From assembly GCF_013410775.1 (NCBI RefSeq), contig NZ_JACCFH010000001.1, forward strand, positions 992,001 through 1,056,000: a stretch of DNA of 64,000 bases, read 5' to 3'. The notes beneath the pieces were generated by a model. It worked only from the letters and a program-made list of their open reading frames with translations. It was not told the DNA's origin and searched no databases. The stretch is from Sphaerotilus montanus. Lineage in GTDB: Bacteria; Pseudomonadota; Gammaproteobacteria; Burkholderiales; Burkholderiaceae_C. Numbering within the stretch: position 1 is the first letter of the stretch; every line of letters starts with the position of its first letter. A program made the translations under genes and the position numbers. Below, in pieces: positions 45,248 through 54,109 of this stretch.

Positions 45248-46831
45248 ATGAACCTGCCGGATATCCACCTGTGTGTTGTCCAGCCGCTCGATCAGCCCCA
45301 TGCCCTGGCACTGATCGATCCCGCACGCTACTTCCGCTATCAGTTCCGGCGACTGGGTGCCCGGGTCAGCCTGTCCAAGAACCGGCTGCGCCATGACGCG
45401 ATCAACTTCGTCTTTGGGGCCCACCTGGGCTTCGATGGCAACCAGTGCCTGCAGCACACCTGCGTGTTCGTGAACCTGGAATCGCTCGGACACGAAGGTT
45501 CGCAGGTCTCCACCGCCTACCTGCAGCTGCTGCGCCGCTCGGCCGTGGTCGACCACGACCCGGCCAATCTGGAGGTCTACACCGACCACCCGGACGATGT
45601 GCCGCTGGTGCCCTTCGTCCATGCGCCCTACCTCGCCGGGGATGCCCAGGCTCCTGCCGTACCGCTGGAAGAGCGCCCGATCGACCTGCTCGTCATCGGC
45701 ACGCAGAACGAACGCATCCGCCGCCTGGTCAAGCGCATCGAGGACACCGGCGTGACGGTGAGCCAGTTCGACCGCCCGGTCTATGCCGGCGAGCGTGACG
45801 CGTACATCCGCCAGGCCAAGGCCGTGCTGCACCTGCGCCCGCACGACACCAGCCGCCTCGAACCCCTCACGCTCGCACATTGCCTGAGCCTGGGCACACC
45901 GGTCATCGGCGAGCAGCCCCCCCACGCCACCACGGCCGCCTTCTACGAGGAGGCCGCCTGCTGGATCGACAGCGACCATCTGGAAGCCTTCTTCCAACAG
46001 GACTTCGGCACGCCGGCCTGGTTCGATCTGGCGCGCGCACAACTGGCGCATTTCGAGGAACTGGATCCGGCCGAGGCCTTCGCCGACATGCTGGCCTTCG
46101 TCAGCGGCTACGGCAAGACCAATGTGCGCACCCGCGACCCGGAACCATGGCGCCCGCTGCGGCTGAACCTGGCCGCAGGCGCCGACTACCGCGTCGGCTG
46201 GCTCAACATCGACGCCAGCCCGGAGACCCAGCCGGACCTGGTACTCGACCTCGGCCAGCCACAGGCGCTGCCGCTGCTGACCAGTGGCACGCTCTGCGGA
46301 CCGGTGCGGCTGGAAGCAGGCCAGTTCGCCGAGATCTGCGCCGGCAACGTGCTGGTCCGCACGCCGGATCTGGCCTTGCTGATGACGCAGGCGCTGGCGC
46401 TGCTGCGCGAGGGGGGCCACCTGGTCGTCGAGGTGCCCTGCGAGCATTCGCCGACCGCCTGGCGCGATCCGACCCATCTGCGCGCGCTCAACGAGAACGC
46501 CTGGACCTGCTACACCGAGACCTTCTGGCAGCTCGGCTGGTTCACGCACCGTTTCCAGATCGAGAACTCCGGCTACCGCGACCTGAACCGCAAGAACTGC
46601 CGCCGCGAGAAGGCGGCGTCGATGGTGGTCGTGCTGCAGAAGGTGGCGACGACCCCTGCCGAACGCACGCAGGCACGCACGATGAGCTTCGAGGTGCTGG
46701 TGCCGGACGACACCGTGCCGGCGCAGGACCAGCTGCTGCCGGCTGCCAGCTCCCGCCCGCTGCAGGAGCTGCTGCTGAACGAGCCGGCCACCCGCGAGTC
46801 CCTGCTCGCAGGCGTCCACTGCGGGGACTGA
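45248..46831 (+). CDS. Two-domain protein: glycosyltransferase-like N-terminus and SAM methyltransferase-like C-terminus
   Basis: A 527-residue protein. Residues about 1-290 look like a GT-B type glycosyltransferase: IDLLVIGTQNERIRRLVKRI, FDRPVYAGERDAYIRQAKAV and a C-terminal-type motif LEPLTLAHCLSLGTPVIGEQ. Residues about 300-480 look like a predicted methyltransferase: RLNLAAGADYRVGWLNIDAS, VLDLGQPQALP and ALALLREGGHLVVEVPCEH. I do not know the substrate. A TAGACT box lies 33 bp before the ATG. The gap from the chemoreceptor is 96 bp. Confidence 0.75.
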   Translation: MNLPDIHLCVVQPLDQPHALALIDPARYFRYQFRRLGARVSLSKNRLRHDAINFVFGAHLGFDGNQCLQHTCVFVNLESLGHEGSQVSTAYLQLLRRSAVVDHDPANLEVYTDHPDDVPLVPFVHAPYLAGDAQAPAVPLEERPIDLLVIGTQNERIRRLVKRIEDTGVTVSQFDRPVYAGERDAYIRQAKAVLHLRPHDTSRLEPLTLAHCLSLGTPVIGEQPPHATTAAFYEEAACWIDSDHLEAFFQQDFGTPAWFDLARAQLAHFEELDPAEAFADMLAFVSGYGKTNVRTRDPEPWRPLRLNLAAGADYRVGWLNIDASPETQPDLVLDLGQPQALPLLTSGTLCGPVRLEAGQFAEICAGNVLVRTPDLALLMTQALALLREGGHLVVEVPCEHSPTAWRDPTHLRALNENAWTCYTETFWQLGWFTHRFQIENSGYRDLNRKNCRREKAASMVVVLQKVATTPAERTQARTMSFEVLVPDDTVPAQDQLLPAASSRPLQELLLNEPATRESLLAGVHCGD

Positions 46832-46838
46832 TCCGCCC

Positions 46839-47522
46839 TCAGCGGGCGGTCCGGTACGGCTCCTCGAAGTCCAGGAAATCCCGCTCCGCGAGCGCCTCGG
46901 CCACCCAGGCCGCCACGCCCGGCGCGGCCCAGACCTGCGCCATCCAGTCTGCCACCACCGGCGGCACCGGCAGCGCATAGGTCCGCAGGCGGGACACGAC
47001 CGGCGCGAAGTACGCATCCGCGATGGTGAACGTGCCGAACAGGAAGGGCCCGCCGCTGTCGGCCAGGGCCTCGCTCCACAGCGCCACCAGCCGGTCCAGA
47101 TCGGCCTGCACCGCCGGCTGCTCGGCCAGCACCTGCGCGCCCACCTCCGGCAACGACGCCTCGATGTTCATCGGGCAGGCGCTGCGCAGCGCCCGGAAAC
47201 CGGCATGCATCTCGGCGCACACCGAACGGGCACGGGCCCGCTGACGCGCATCCCGCGGCCACAGCGCCCGCTCCGGGTGGCGCTCGGCCAGGTACTCGGC
47301 GATCGCCAGCGTGTCCCACACCGCCAGTCCGCCGTCGTCCACCAGCACCGGCACCGTGCCCGTCGGGGTCACCCGCGCCAGGGTCGTCTTGAACACCGAA
47401 CCGGCGTCGAAACTGTCGAAGCGCACCATCACCTCGTCGAACGGGATGCCGAACTGGCGCAGCAGCACCCACGGCCGCATGGACCAGGAGGAATAGTTCT
47501 TGTTGCCGATGTAGATCTGCAT
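46839..47522 (-). CDS. Glutathione S-transferase family protein
   Basis: A 227-residue soluble protein. The thioredoxin-like N-terminal domain begins MQIYIGNKNYSSWSMRPWV, with the serine-containing active-site region and the cis-proline motif TGTVPVLVDDGGLAV. The C-terminal all-helical domain includes FLFGTFTIADAYFAPVVSRL. The substrate is unknown. It lies downstream of the LysR gene on the same strand, separated by 131 bp that hold no gene. Confidence 0.88.
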   Translation of the reverse strand: MQIYIGNKNYSSWSMRPWVLLRQFGIPFDEVMVRFDSFDAGSVFKTTLARVTPTGTVPVLVDDGGLAVWDTLAIAEYLAERHPERALWPRDARQRARARSVCAEMHAGFRALRSACPMNIEASLPEVGAQVLAEQPAVQADLDRLVALWSEALADSGGPFLFGTFTIADAYFAPVVSRLRTYALPVPPVVADWMAQVWAAPGVAAWVAEALAERDFLDFEEPYRTAR

Positions 47523-47653
47523 GAGGGGCCTTCCGTGTGGGGATTCTGCGTTGGAATGGGGTCGATGCTACGGGGGGAAGCCGTGCGCTCGGGTGACGAT
47601 CCTGCATGGCATGCATGCACTGCACGCATGCGTGCGGTTGGCCTGGAACAGCC

Positions 47654-48661
47654 TCAATCGGCGTGGGCATCGGTCTCCGGATCGGCCACATCACCGATCG
47701 CGGCCCGCGTCAGCGCCGCCTGTGCCAGCACCCAGTCCGAGAACGCCCGGACTTCCGGCCGCTGTGCGGCTGCACCGGTGCGACCACCCGGCGGCACCAG
47801 CGGCACCAGCCAGTAACACGGCTCCGCCCAGCGCCGCCCACCGGCACCAAAGGGCTCGACCAGATCGCCACGCGCCAGCGCGTCGTGCACCATCGCCAGC
47901 CGCGCCAGCGCCACCCCTTGTCCGGCGAGCGCGGCCTGCACCTGCTGGTGGGTGTAGTTGACGCTGATCCAGCGCCGCGGCGTCAGATGCGCCAGCCCGC
48001 AACCGGCCAGCCAGCGTGGCCAGGACAGCAGCGTCGACGGCGAATGGCCATCGTCCATCTCCAGCAGCGTGTGCTCGGTCAGGTCCGCCGGCTGCGCCAG
48101 CCGCGGGGCGTGTCCGCGGTCAATCGCGTCCGCCAGCCCCGCGCTGACCACCGGCGTCAGCACCTCGCCAAAGAGCCGCACCGCACCGGCCGGCACCTTG
48201 TCCGCGCTGCAATGGCGCAGCGCCACGTCCAGTTCGACATCCTCGGTCTCGACCAGTCGGTCCGATGCCGCGATGCGCAGGTCGGCATCGGGGTGCGCCC
48301 GTTCGAAATCGGGCAGGCGCGGCATCAGCCACAGCGAGGCAAACGAGGGGAAGGTGGTCACGCTGACCATGGCCCGGCTGTGCGACAGGCGGATCTGCCG
48401 CACACAACTGTCCAGCCGCGCCAGAGCGGGCTGCACGGTGCGCTGCAGGGTCTGGCCGGCCAGGGTCAGCTCGATCCTGCGGGTGCCGCGGTGGAACAGC
48501 TGGGCCCCGAGCGCCTCCTCCAGCCCCTTGATCTGGCGGCTGATGGCGGGCTGGGTGAGGTGCAGTTCCTCCGCCGCGGCGCTGAAGCTCAGGCGCCGTG
48601 CGGCGGCCTCGAAGGTGCGCAGGCAATCCAGCGCGAGGGGTCGGTTCGGCAAGCGATGCAT
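47654..48661 (-). CDS. LysR-family transcriptional regulator, GcvA-like
   Basis: A 335-residue regulator. The N-terminal winged helix-turn-helix reads CLRTFEAAARRLSFSAAAEELHLTQPAISRQI in pieces, followed by a type 2 periplasmic-binding effector domain (VTTFPSFASLWLMPRLPDF). The pattern of the first 60 residues matches the GcvA subgroup. It is divergent from the sugar-modification operon beginning at 48783 and upstream of the GST gene; either could be its target. The C-terminus is extended and charged. Confidence 0.9.
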   Translation of the reverse strand: MHRLPNRPLALDCLRTFEAAARRLSFSAAAEELHLTQPAISRQIKGLEEALGAQLFHRGTRRIELTLAGQTLQRTVQPALARLDSCVRQIRLSHSRAMVSVTTFPSFASLWLMPRLPDFERAHPDADLRIAASDRLVETEDVELDVALRHCSADKVPAGAVRLFGEVLTPVVSAGLADAIDRGHAPRLAQPADLTEHTLLEMDDGHSPSTLLSWPRWLAGCGLAHLTPRRWISVNYTHQQVQAALAGQGVALARLAMVHDALARGDLVEPFGAGGRRWAEPCYWLVPLVPPGGRTGAAAQRPEVRAFSDWVLAQAALTRAAIGDVADPETDAHAD

Positions 48662-48782
48662 GCGTCCATCGTATATGTCGCGCCGAACCCTCCGAAATGC
48701 CGCGCCGCAGCCGATATTCCAGCATCAAAGAACACTCGTTACGTTCATTTACGATTCAGCCTCCTCTGCCTGGTATGCCCTG

Positions 48783-49829
48783 ATGCAAGTCTCGATCGTC
48801 GTCCTGAACTACAACTACGCCCGTTTTGTCAGCGCGGCGATCGACTCCGCCCTGCGCCAGACGCTGCCGCCCGGCGAGTGCGAGGTGATCGTGGTCGACA
48901 ACGGCTCGACCGACGACTCGCTGGCGGTGATCGGCCGCTACGGCGACCGGGTGCGGCTCGTGCGCCAGAAGGTCAACATCGGCCAGGGCCAGGGCTACAA
49001 CCTCGGCATCGCGGCTGCGCGGGGCGAGTGGATCGTCTGGCTCGACGCCGACGACGTGCTCGACGACGACGCGATGGCCACCTGCCTGTCGCTGGCCGAT
49101 GCCGGCACCGCCAAGGTCCACTACCCGATGCGGCTGATCGACGCGGAGGGGGCGCCGCTGGGCGGCGTGATCCCGTTCCTGCGCCATGACGGCGACGTCG
49201 TGCCGATCATCGAGGCGCTCGGCCACTACGCCGGCCCGCCCGGCAGCGGCAACCTCTACCGCCGCTCGGCCGTCGCGCCCTACTTCCCCGTCAAGCCCGA
49301 AGACTGGCCGATCTGCACCGACACCGTGCCCTTCATCACCGCGCCCTTCCACGGCCTGGTGGTCGGCGCCGACCGCCCGCTCGGCGGCTACCGCCTGCAC
49401 CGCAAGCCCGACACCCAGGCCGCTCCCGGCTACCGCGGCAACTACAGCGGCAGCATCGGCCTCGAAGTCAGCCTCGTCGAGCGCAGCCGCGACCGGACGA
49501 TGGCGCTGCTGCGCGAACGCTCGGGCATCGTGGTGGACGGCCCCTTCCTGATGCTGCCCACCCATGTGCGCCACCGCATCACCTCCTGGCGCTGGGCGCG
49601 GGAAGCACACCCCTTCCCGGAAGACACCGCCAGCAGCCTCTGGCAGCTGATGCGCGACTCGCTCAAGGTCTGCCCGGGCTACAACCCGACGCAGCGCACC
49701 GCGATGTTGGCCTGGGCCAGCGGGGCGCTCTACCTGCCGGATGCGATGGCGGCGGCGGTGATGTCCACCAGCCGCGCCAACCCGGTCTGGGAAACCGTCA
49801 CCCGCTGGACCAGGCGCCTGGGCGCCTGA
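48783..49829 (+). CDS. GT2 family glycosyltransferase
   Basis: A 348-residue protein. The GT-A fold is clear: VSIVVLNYNYARFVSAAIDSAL, EVIVVDNGSTDDS and the DXD region WLDADDVLDDD. The ATG at 48783 is chosen because the longer in-frame reading passes through the divergent LysR gene. The 121-bp upstream gap is relatively AT-rich and probably holds promoters for both directions. It is the first gene of an eight-gene run, with a 44-bp gap to the next. Confidence 0.9.
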   Translation: MQVSIVVLNYNYARFVSAAIDSALRQTLPPGECEVIVVDNGSTDDSLAVIGRYGDRVRLVRQKVNIGQGQGYNLGIAAARGEWIVWLDADDVLDDDAMATCLSLADAGTAKVHYPMRLIDAEGAPLGGVIPFLRHDGDVVPIIEALGHYAGPPGSGNLYRRSAVAPYFPVKPEDWPICTDTVPFITAPFHGLVVGADRPLGGYRLHRKPDTQAAPGYRGNYSGSIGLEVSLVERSRDRTMALLRERSGIVVDGPFLMLPTHVRHRITSWRWAREAHPFPEDTASSLWQLMRDSLKVCPGYNPTQRTAMLAWASGALYLPDAMAAAVMSTSRANPVWETVTRWTRRLGA

Positions 49830-49873
49830 GCCACCGCCCTCAACCTTCCACCCGAACCGCCGATCCTGCCGAC

Positions 49874-51118
49874 ATGACGACACGCTCCTCCGCCCTCGAA
49901 TGCCGCTTCTGCAAGGCGCCGCTGCGCACCAGCTTCGTTGACCTGGGGATGAGCCCGCTGTGCCAGACGCACATCGCGCCCGACCAGCTCGGCGACATGG
50001 AGCCGTTCTACCCGCTGCACGCCTACGTCTGCGACGACTGCCACCTGGTGCAGCTGCAGGAGTTCGTCGCCCCCGATTCGATCTTCAGCGAGTACGCCTA
50101 CTTCTCGTCCTACTCGTCGAGCTGGGTGGAACATGCGCGCCGTTACGCCGTGATGGCCGCGGATCGCTTCAAGCTGGGCGCGCACAGCCGCGTGATGGAA
50201 ATCGCCAGCAACGACGGCTACCTGCTCCAGCACTTCGTCGCCGCCGGCATCCCGGTGCTGGGGATCGAGCCGGCCGCCAACGTCGCCCAGGTGGCCATCG
50301 ACAAGGGCATCCCGACGACGGTGCGCTTCATGGGCCGCGCCTCCGCCGCCGACATCGCCCGCGAACACGGCAAGGCCGACCTGCTGCTGGGCAACAACGT
50401 GCTGGCGCACGTGCCCGACATCAACGACTTCGTCGGCGGCATGAAAGACCTGCTCGCCCCGGGCGGCACGATCACGATGGAGTTCCCGCACCTGCTGCGC
50501 CTGATCGAGGGCGTGCAGTTCGACACCATCTACCACGAGCACTTCAGCTACCTGTCGCTGGTCACGGTCGAGCGCATCTTCGCGCACCACGGCCTGACGC
50601 TGTTCGACGTGGAGGAGCTGCCCACGCACGGCGGCTCGCTGCGCATTTTTGCGCGCCACACCGAGGACACCGCGCGCCCGGTCGGCGAGCGGGTCCACGC
50701 GCTGCGCGAACGCGAGATCGCCGACGGCTACCTCGGCACCGAGCGCTACCAGGGCTTTGGCGAACGCGTGCGCGAGACCAAGCGCAAGCTGCTGGCCTTC
50801 CTGATCGACGCCAAGGCGCACGGCAAGACCGTCGTCGGCTACGGCGCGCCGGGCAAGGGCAACACGCTGCTGAACTACTGCGGCATCCGCACCGACTTCC
50901 TCGACTTCACGGTGGACGCCAACCCCTACAAGCAGGGCAAGTTCACCCCCGGCACCCGCATCCCGATCCTGGCCCCGGCCGCCATCCGCGAAGCCAGGCC
51001 CGACTACGTGCTGATCCTGCCGTGGAACCTGAAGGACGAGATCGCCCGCGACGCCGCCTACATCCGCGAATGGGGCGGGCAGTTCGTCGTGCCGATCCCC
51101 GAAGTCACCGTGTTCTGA
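49874..51118 (+). CDS. Nucleotide-sugar C-methyltransferase
   Basis: A 414-residue protein of the NDP-hexose C-methyltransferase family (TylCIII-like). The N-terminal zinc site is Cys10, Cys13, Cys53 and Cys56. The SAM motif follows (VMEIASNDGYLLQHF), then FDTIYHEHFSYLSL, which holds likely catalytic Tyr and His residues. The C-terminal domain has VVGYGAPGKGNTLLNY. Such enzymes add a methyl branch to keto-deoxysugars, so a keto-sugar nucleotide should be the substrate. It is the second gene of the operon. Confidence 0.9.
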   Translation: MTTRSSALECRFCKAPLRTSFVDLGMSPLCQTHIAPDQLGDMEPFYPLHAYVCDDCHLVQLQEFVAPDSIFSEYAYFSSYSSSWVEHARRYAVMAADRFKLGAHSRVMEIASNDGYLLQHFVAAGIPVLGIEPAANVAQVAIDKGIPTTVRFMGRASAADIAREHGKADLLLGNNVLAHVPDINDFVGGMKDLLAPGGTITMEFPHLLRLIEGVQFDTIYHEHFSYLSLVTVERIFAHHGLTLFDVEELPTHGGSLRIFARHTEDTARPVGERVHALREREIADGYLGTERYQGFGERVRETKRKLLAFLIDAKAHGKTVVGYGAPGKGNTLLNYCGIRTDFLDFTVDANPYKQGKFTPGTRIPILAPAAIREARPDYVLILPWNLKDEIARDAAYIREWGGQFVVPIPEVTVF

Positions 51119-51153
51119 GCCTGACCTCCCGACCCGTTCACCGAGCTGTCCAC

Positions 51154-52191
51154 ATGAAAATTCTCGTCACTGGCACCGAGGGCTACATCGGCGCCCGCCT
51201 CGCTCCCTGGCTCGAAGCCGCGGGCCATGAAGTCACCGGCCTCGACATCGGCTTCTACGGCGATGGCCGGCTCTACCACGACCCGCTCGCCGCCCGCCTC
51301 AGCGCCCGCACGCTCTACAAGGATCTGCGCACCGTCACGCCGGCCGATTTCGCCGGCTTCGACGCGGTGATCCACCTGGCCGAGCTGTCGAACGATCCGC
51401 TGGGCCAGAACCGCCCCGAGATCACGATGAAGATCAACCACGAAGGCTCCGTGCGCATCGCCCAGGCGGCGCGCGAAGCCGGCGTGAAGCGCTTCGTCTA
51501 CGCCTCGTCGTGCAGCGTCTACGGCGTCGGCACCGGCGACTTCCTCGACGAGCGCTCGCCCGTCAACCCGCAGACCGCCTACGCCGTGTGCAAGACACTG
51601 GTCGAGCGCGACGTGACGCCGATGGCCAGCAGCGATTTCAGCGTCGTCTTCCTGCGCAACGCCACCGCCTACGGCCCGTCGCCGCGCATGCGCTTCGACA
51701 TCGTGCTGAACGACCTCTGCGCACTGGCCCGCACGACCGGCCGCATCGCCATGGTCAGCGACGGCAGCCCGTGGCGCCCGATCGTCCACGTCGAGGACAT
51801 CTGCGAAGCGATGCGCTGCGCGGTGGAAGCGCCGGCGGACGCGATCAACGGCGAGGTGTTCAACGTCGGGCGCACGGACGAGAACTTCCGCGTGCGCGAG
51901 ATCGCCGCGCTGGTGGCCGCCGCCTTCCCCGGCTGCGAAGTCACCGCCGGCCCGCCGAGTGCGGACAACCGCAGCTACCGCGTCTCGTTCGAGAAGATCG
52001 AGCAGCGCCTGCCCGGCTTTGTCGCCCGCTGGACTGCGAAGCGCGGCGCCGAGGAGCTGGCCAGCCTGTTCCAGCGCATCGACTTCACCGAGGCCGACCA
52101 CCGCTGGCGCCCCTACACCCGCCTGAAGCAGTTGCAATACCTGCAGCGCACCGGGCAGGTGGACGACGACCTGTTCTGGAGCGCGCGTTGA
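51154..52191 (+). CDS. NAD-dependent epimerase/dehydratase (extended SDR)
   Basis: A 345-residue sugar-nucleotide SDR. VTGTEGYIGARLAPWLE is the cofactor motif. ASSCSVYGVG gives the serine, and YAVCKTLVERDV the Tyr-x3-Lys pair. FNVGRTDENFRVREIA is also typical of the family. The exact reaction (epimerase or dehydratase) cannot be read from the sequence. Its stop overlaps a TTG start of the following epimerase gene. Confidence 0.9.
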   Translation: MKILVTGTEGYIGARLAPWLEAAGHEVTGLDIGFYGDGRLYHDPLAARLSARTLYKDLRTVTPADFAGFDAVIHLAELSNDPLGQNRPEITMKINHEGSVRIAQAAREAGVKRFVYASSCSVYGVGTGDFLDERSPVNPQTAYAVCKTLVERDVTPMASSDFSVVFLRNATAYGPSPRMRFDIVLNDLCALARTTGRIAMVSDGSPWRPIVHVEDICEAMRCAVEAPADAINGEVFNVGRTDENFRVREIAALVAAAFPGCEVTAGPPSADNRSYRVSFEKIEQRLPGFVARWTAKRGAEELASLFQRIDFTEADHRWRPYTRLKQLQYLQRTGQVDDDLFWSAR

Positions 52192-52763
52192 GTCTGGTCT
52201 TCGAGCCGACGGCGATCGACGGCGTGCGGCACATCCGCCTCGCGCCGATGGCCGACGAACGCGGCTCGTTCGCGCGGACGTGGTGCCGGGAAACGTTTGC
52301 GGCGAACGGGCTGGACGCGGCGATGGTGCAGACCAGCACCTCGTTCAACGTTCGCGCCGGCACGCTGCGCGGCATGCACTTCGCGTGGCCGCCGGCGACC
52401 GAGTGCAAGCTGGTGCGCTGCACACGCGGGCGGGTGTTCGACCAGTTGCTCGATCTGCGCCCCGAGTCGCCGACCTACCTCGCCACGGTGTCGGTCACGC
52501 TGGACTCGGCGCTGGGCAACGCGCTGTGGATTCCGCGCGGCGTGGCGCACGGCTTCCAGACGCTGGTCGATGACAGCGAGGTCTTCTACATGATGACCGA
52601 GGCGTACCGGGGCGACCTCAGCGCCGGTGTGCGGGCGGACGATCCGGCGTTCGGGTTGACCTGGCCGCTGCCCGTGAGCGCGCTCTCGGACCGGGACCGC
52701 GACGGCCCGCTCTTCGACGAGGCCGCGCACCGCCAACGCTACGCCGCCGGGCTGGAGCGCTGA
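52188..52763 (+). CDS. dTDP-4-dehydrorhamnose 3,5-epimerase-like protein
   Basis: A cupin-fold RmlC-like epimerase of 191 residues. LRGMHFAWPPATECKLVRC holds the catalytic-type His, followed by FDQLLDLRPESPTY and IPRGVAHGFQTLVDDSEVFY. The proposed start is TTG at 52188, within a TTGA overlap with the previous stop; no ATG or GTG fits at the right distance. The sequence is more divergent than housekeeping RmlC, so it may act on the methylated sugar of this operon rather than on rhamnose. It could also complement the visible part of the rfb operon, which lacks rfbC. Confidence 0.88.
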   Translation: MSLVFEPTAIDGVRHIRLAPMADERGSFARTWCRETFAANGLDAAMVQTSTSFNVRAGTLRGMHFAWPPATECKLVRCTRGRVFDQLLDLRPESPTYLATVSVTLDSALGNALWIPRGVAHGFQTLVDDSEVFYMMTEAYRGDLSAGVRADDPAFGLTWPLPVSALSDRDRDGPLFDEAAHRQRYAAGLER

Positions 52764-54109
52764 TGCTGCTCGACGCCCTGCTCCCCGACGACGCGGCCAG
52801 CGCCAGCGCCGCCGACGCCTGGACGTTGATCGAGGCGCTCTACCCGCTGTGCCGCAGCCTGACCGGCGACGGCGTGCGCCAGACGCTGGACCGGATCGGC
52901 GAGCGCATCCCGCTGATCCGCACCGAAGTCCCGAGCGGCACGCCCGCCTTCGACTGGGAGATCCCGCGCGAGTGGAACCTGCGGGATGCGTGGATCGCGG
53001 ATGCCGAGGGGCGCCGCGCGGTCGACTTCCGCGCGCACAGCCTGCACGTCATGGGCTACTCGGTGCCGGTGCGCCGCACGATGACGCTGGAAGAGCTGCA
53101 GCCGCACCTGCACTCGCTGCCCGACCAGCCGGACTGGATTCCATACCGCACCAGCTACTACCGCGAGCAGTGGGGCTTCTGCCTGCGCCACCGCGACCGG
53201 GAGCGGCTCGGACCCGGACCCTACGAGGTGGTGATCGACGCCACGCTGGCGCCGGGGCACCTGAGCTACGCCGAGTCGGTGGTGCCGGGCCAGTCCACCG
53301 ACGAGGTGCTGGTCTACACGCACACCTGCCACCCGGCGCTGGCCAACGACAACCTGAGTGGCATCGCCGTGGCGGTCGAGCTGGCGCGGGCGCTGCATCA
53401 AGCGCCGACGAAACCGCGGCTGACGTGGCGCTTCATCTTCGGCCCCGGCACGATCGGCTCGCTGGCCTGGCTGTCGCGCAACGAGGAGCGCCTGGGCCGC
53501 GTGCGCGCCGGGCTGGTGCTCGGGCTGCTGGGCGATCCGGGCGTGCTGCACTACAAGCACAGCCGCCGCGGCGACACGCTGACCGACCGCGCCGCCGCCC
53601 ACGTGCTGCGCGGCACGGACGCCAGGCTGCTGGAATTCGAGCCCTACGGCTACGACGAGCGCCAGTTCTGCTCCCCCGGCTTCGACCTGCCGATGGGCCG
53701 CCTCACCCGCTCTCCCAACAGCACGTATCCCGAGTATCACACCAGCGCCGACGACCTGTCGCTGATCCGCCCGGCGCAGCTCGCCAAGGCACTGCAGACG
53801 CTGGCCCGCCTCGCCTCGGTGCTCGACGCCAACCGCACGCCGCTCAACCTCAGCCCCAAGGGCGAGCCGCGGCTCGGCAAGCGCGGCCTGTACGGCAGCG
53901 TCGGCGGCGGCGCGCCCGGTGCGTTCGAGCATGCGCTGCTCTGGGTGCTCAACCAGGCCGATGGGACGCGCAACCTGCTGGCCATCGCCGAGCGCGCCCG
54001 GCTGCCGTTCGAGCAGGTCGAGCAGGCCGCAGCCGCGCTCGAACACGCCGGCCTGCTGCGCACGCTGGACCGTCCCCACGAATCCGAACCGAAAGGCCCT
54101 TCCCCATGA
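52763..54109 (+). CDS. DUF4910 aminopeptidase-like protein
   Basis: A 448-residue protein with a zinc-peptidase-like core of the M28-related DUF4910/DUF2172 family, plus a C-terminal winged-helix-like segment (from about 370, VLNQADGTRNLLAIAERARLP). Putative metal residues lie in YTHTCHPALANDNLSG and near PEYHTSADDLSLI. GPGTIGSLAWL replaces the acidic motif of true M28 peptidases, as in related DUF4910 proteins. Such genes recur in sugar clusters, but the reaction is not established. It overlaps its neighbours by 1 bp and 4 bp. Confidence 0.8.
   Translation: MLLDALLPDDAASASAADAWTLIEALYPLCRSLTGDGVRQTLDRIGERIPLIRTEVPSGTPAFDWEIPREWNLRDAWIADAEGRRAVDFRAHSLHVMGYSVPVRRTMTLEELQPHLHSLPDQPDWIPYRTSYYREQWGFCLRHRDRERLGPGPYEVVIDATLAPGHLSYAESVVPGQSTDEVLVYTHTCHPALANDNLSGIAVAVELARALHQAPTKPRLTWRFIFGPGTIGSLAWLSRNEERLGRVRAGLVLGLLGDPGVLHYKHSRRGDTLTDRAAAHVLRGTDARLLEFEPYGYDERQFCSPGFDLPMGRLTRSPNSTYPEYHTSADDLSLIRPAQLAKALQTLARLASVLDANRTPLNLSPKGEPRLGKRGLYGSVGGGAPGAFEHALLWVLNQADGTRNLLAIAERARLPFEQVEQAAAALEHAGLLRTLDRPHESEPKGPSP

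Noticed and set aside
48707-48717. GCCGATAT before the sugar operon, considered as a second sigma-28 promoter
   Set aside because: No TAAA- or TCAA-like element lies 15 bp upstream, so the match is to one half only.
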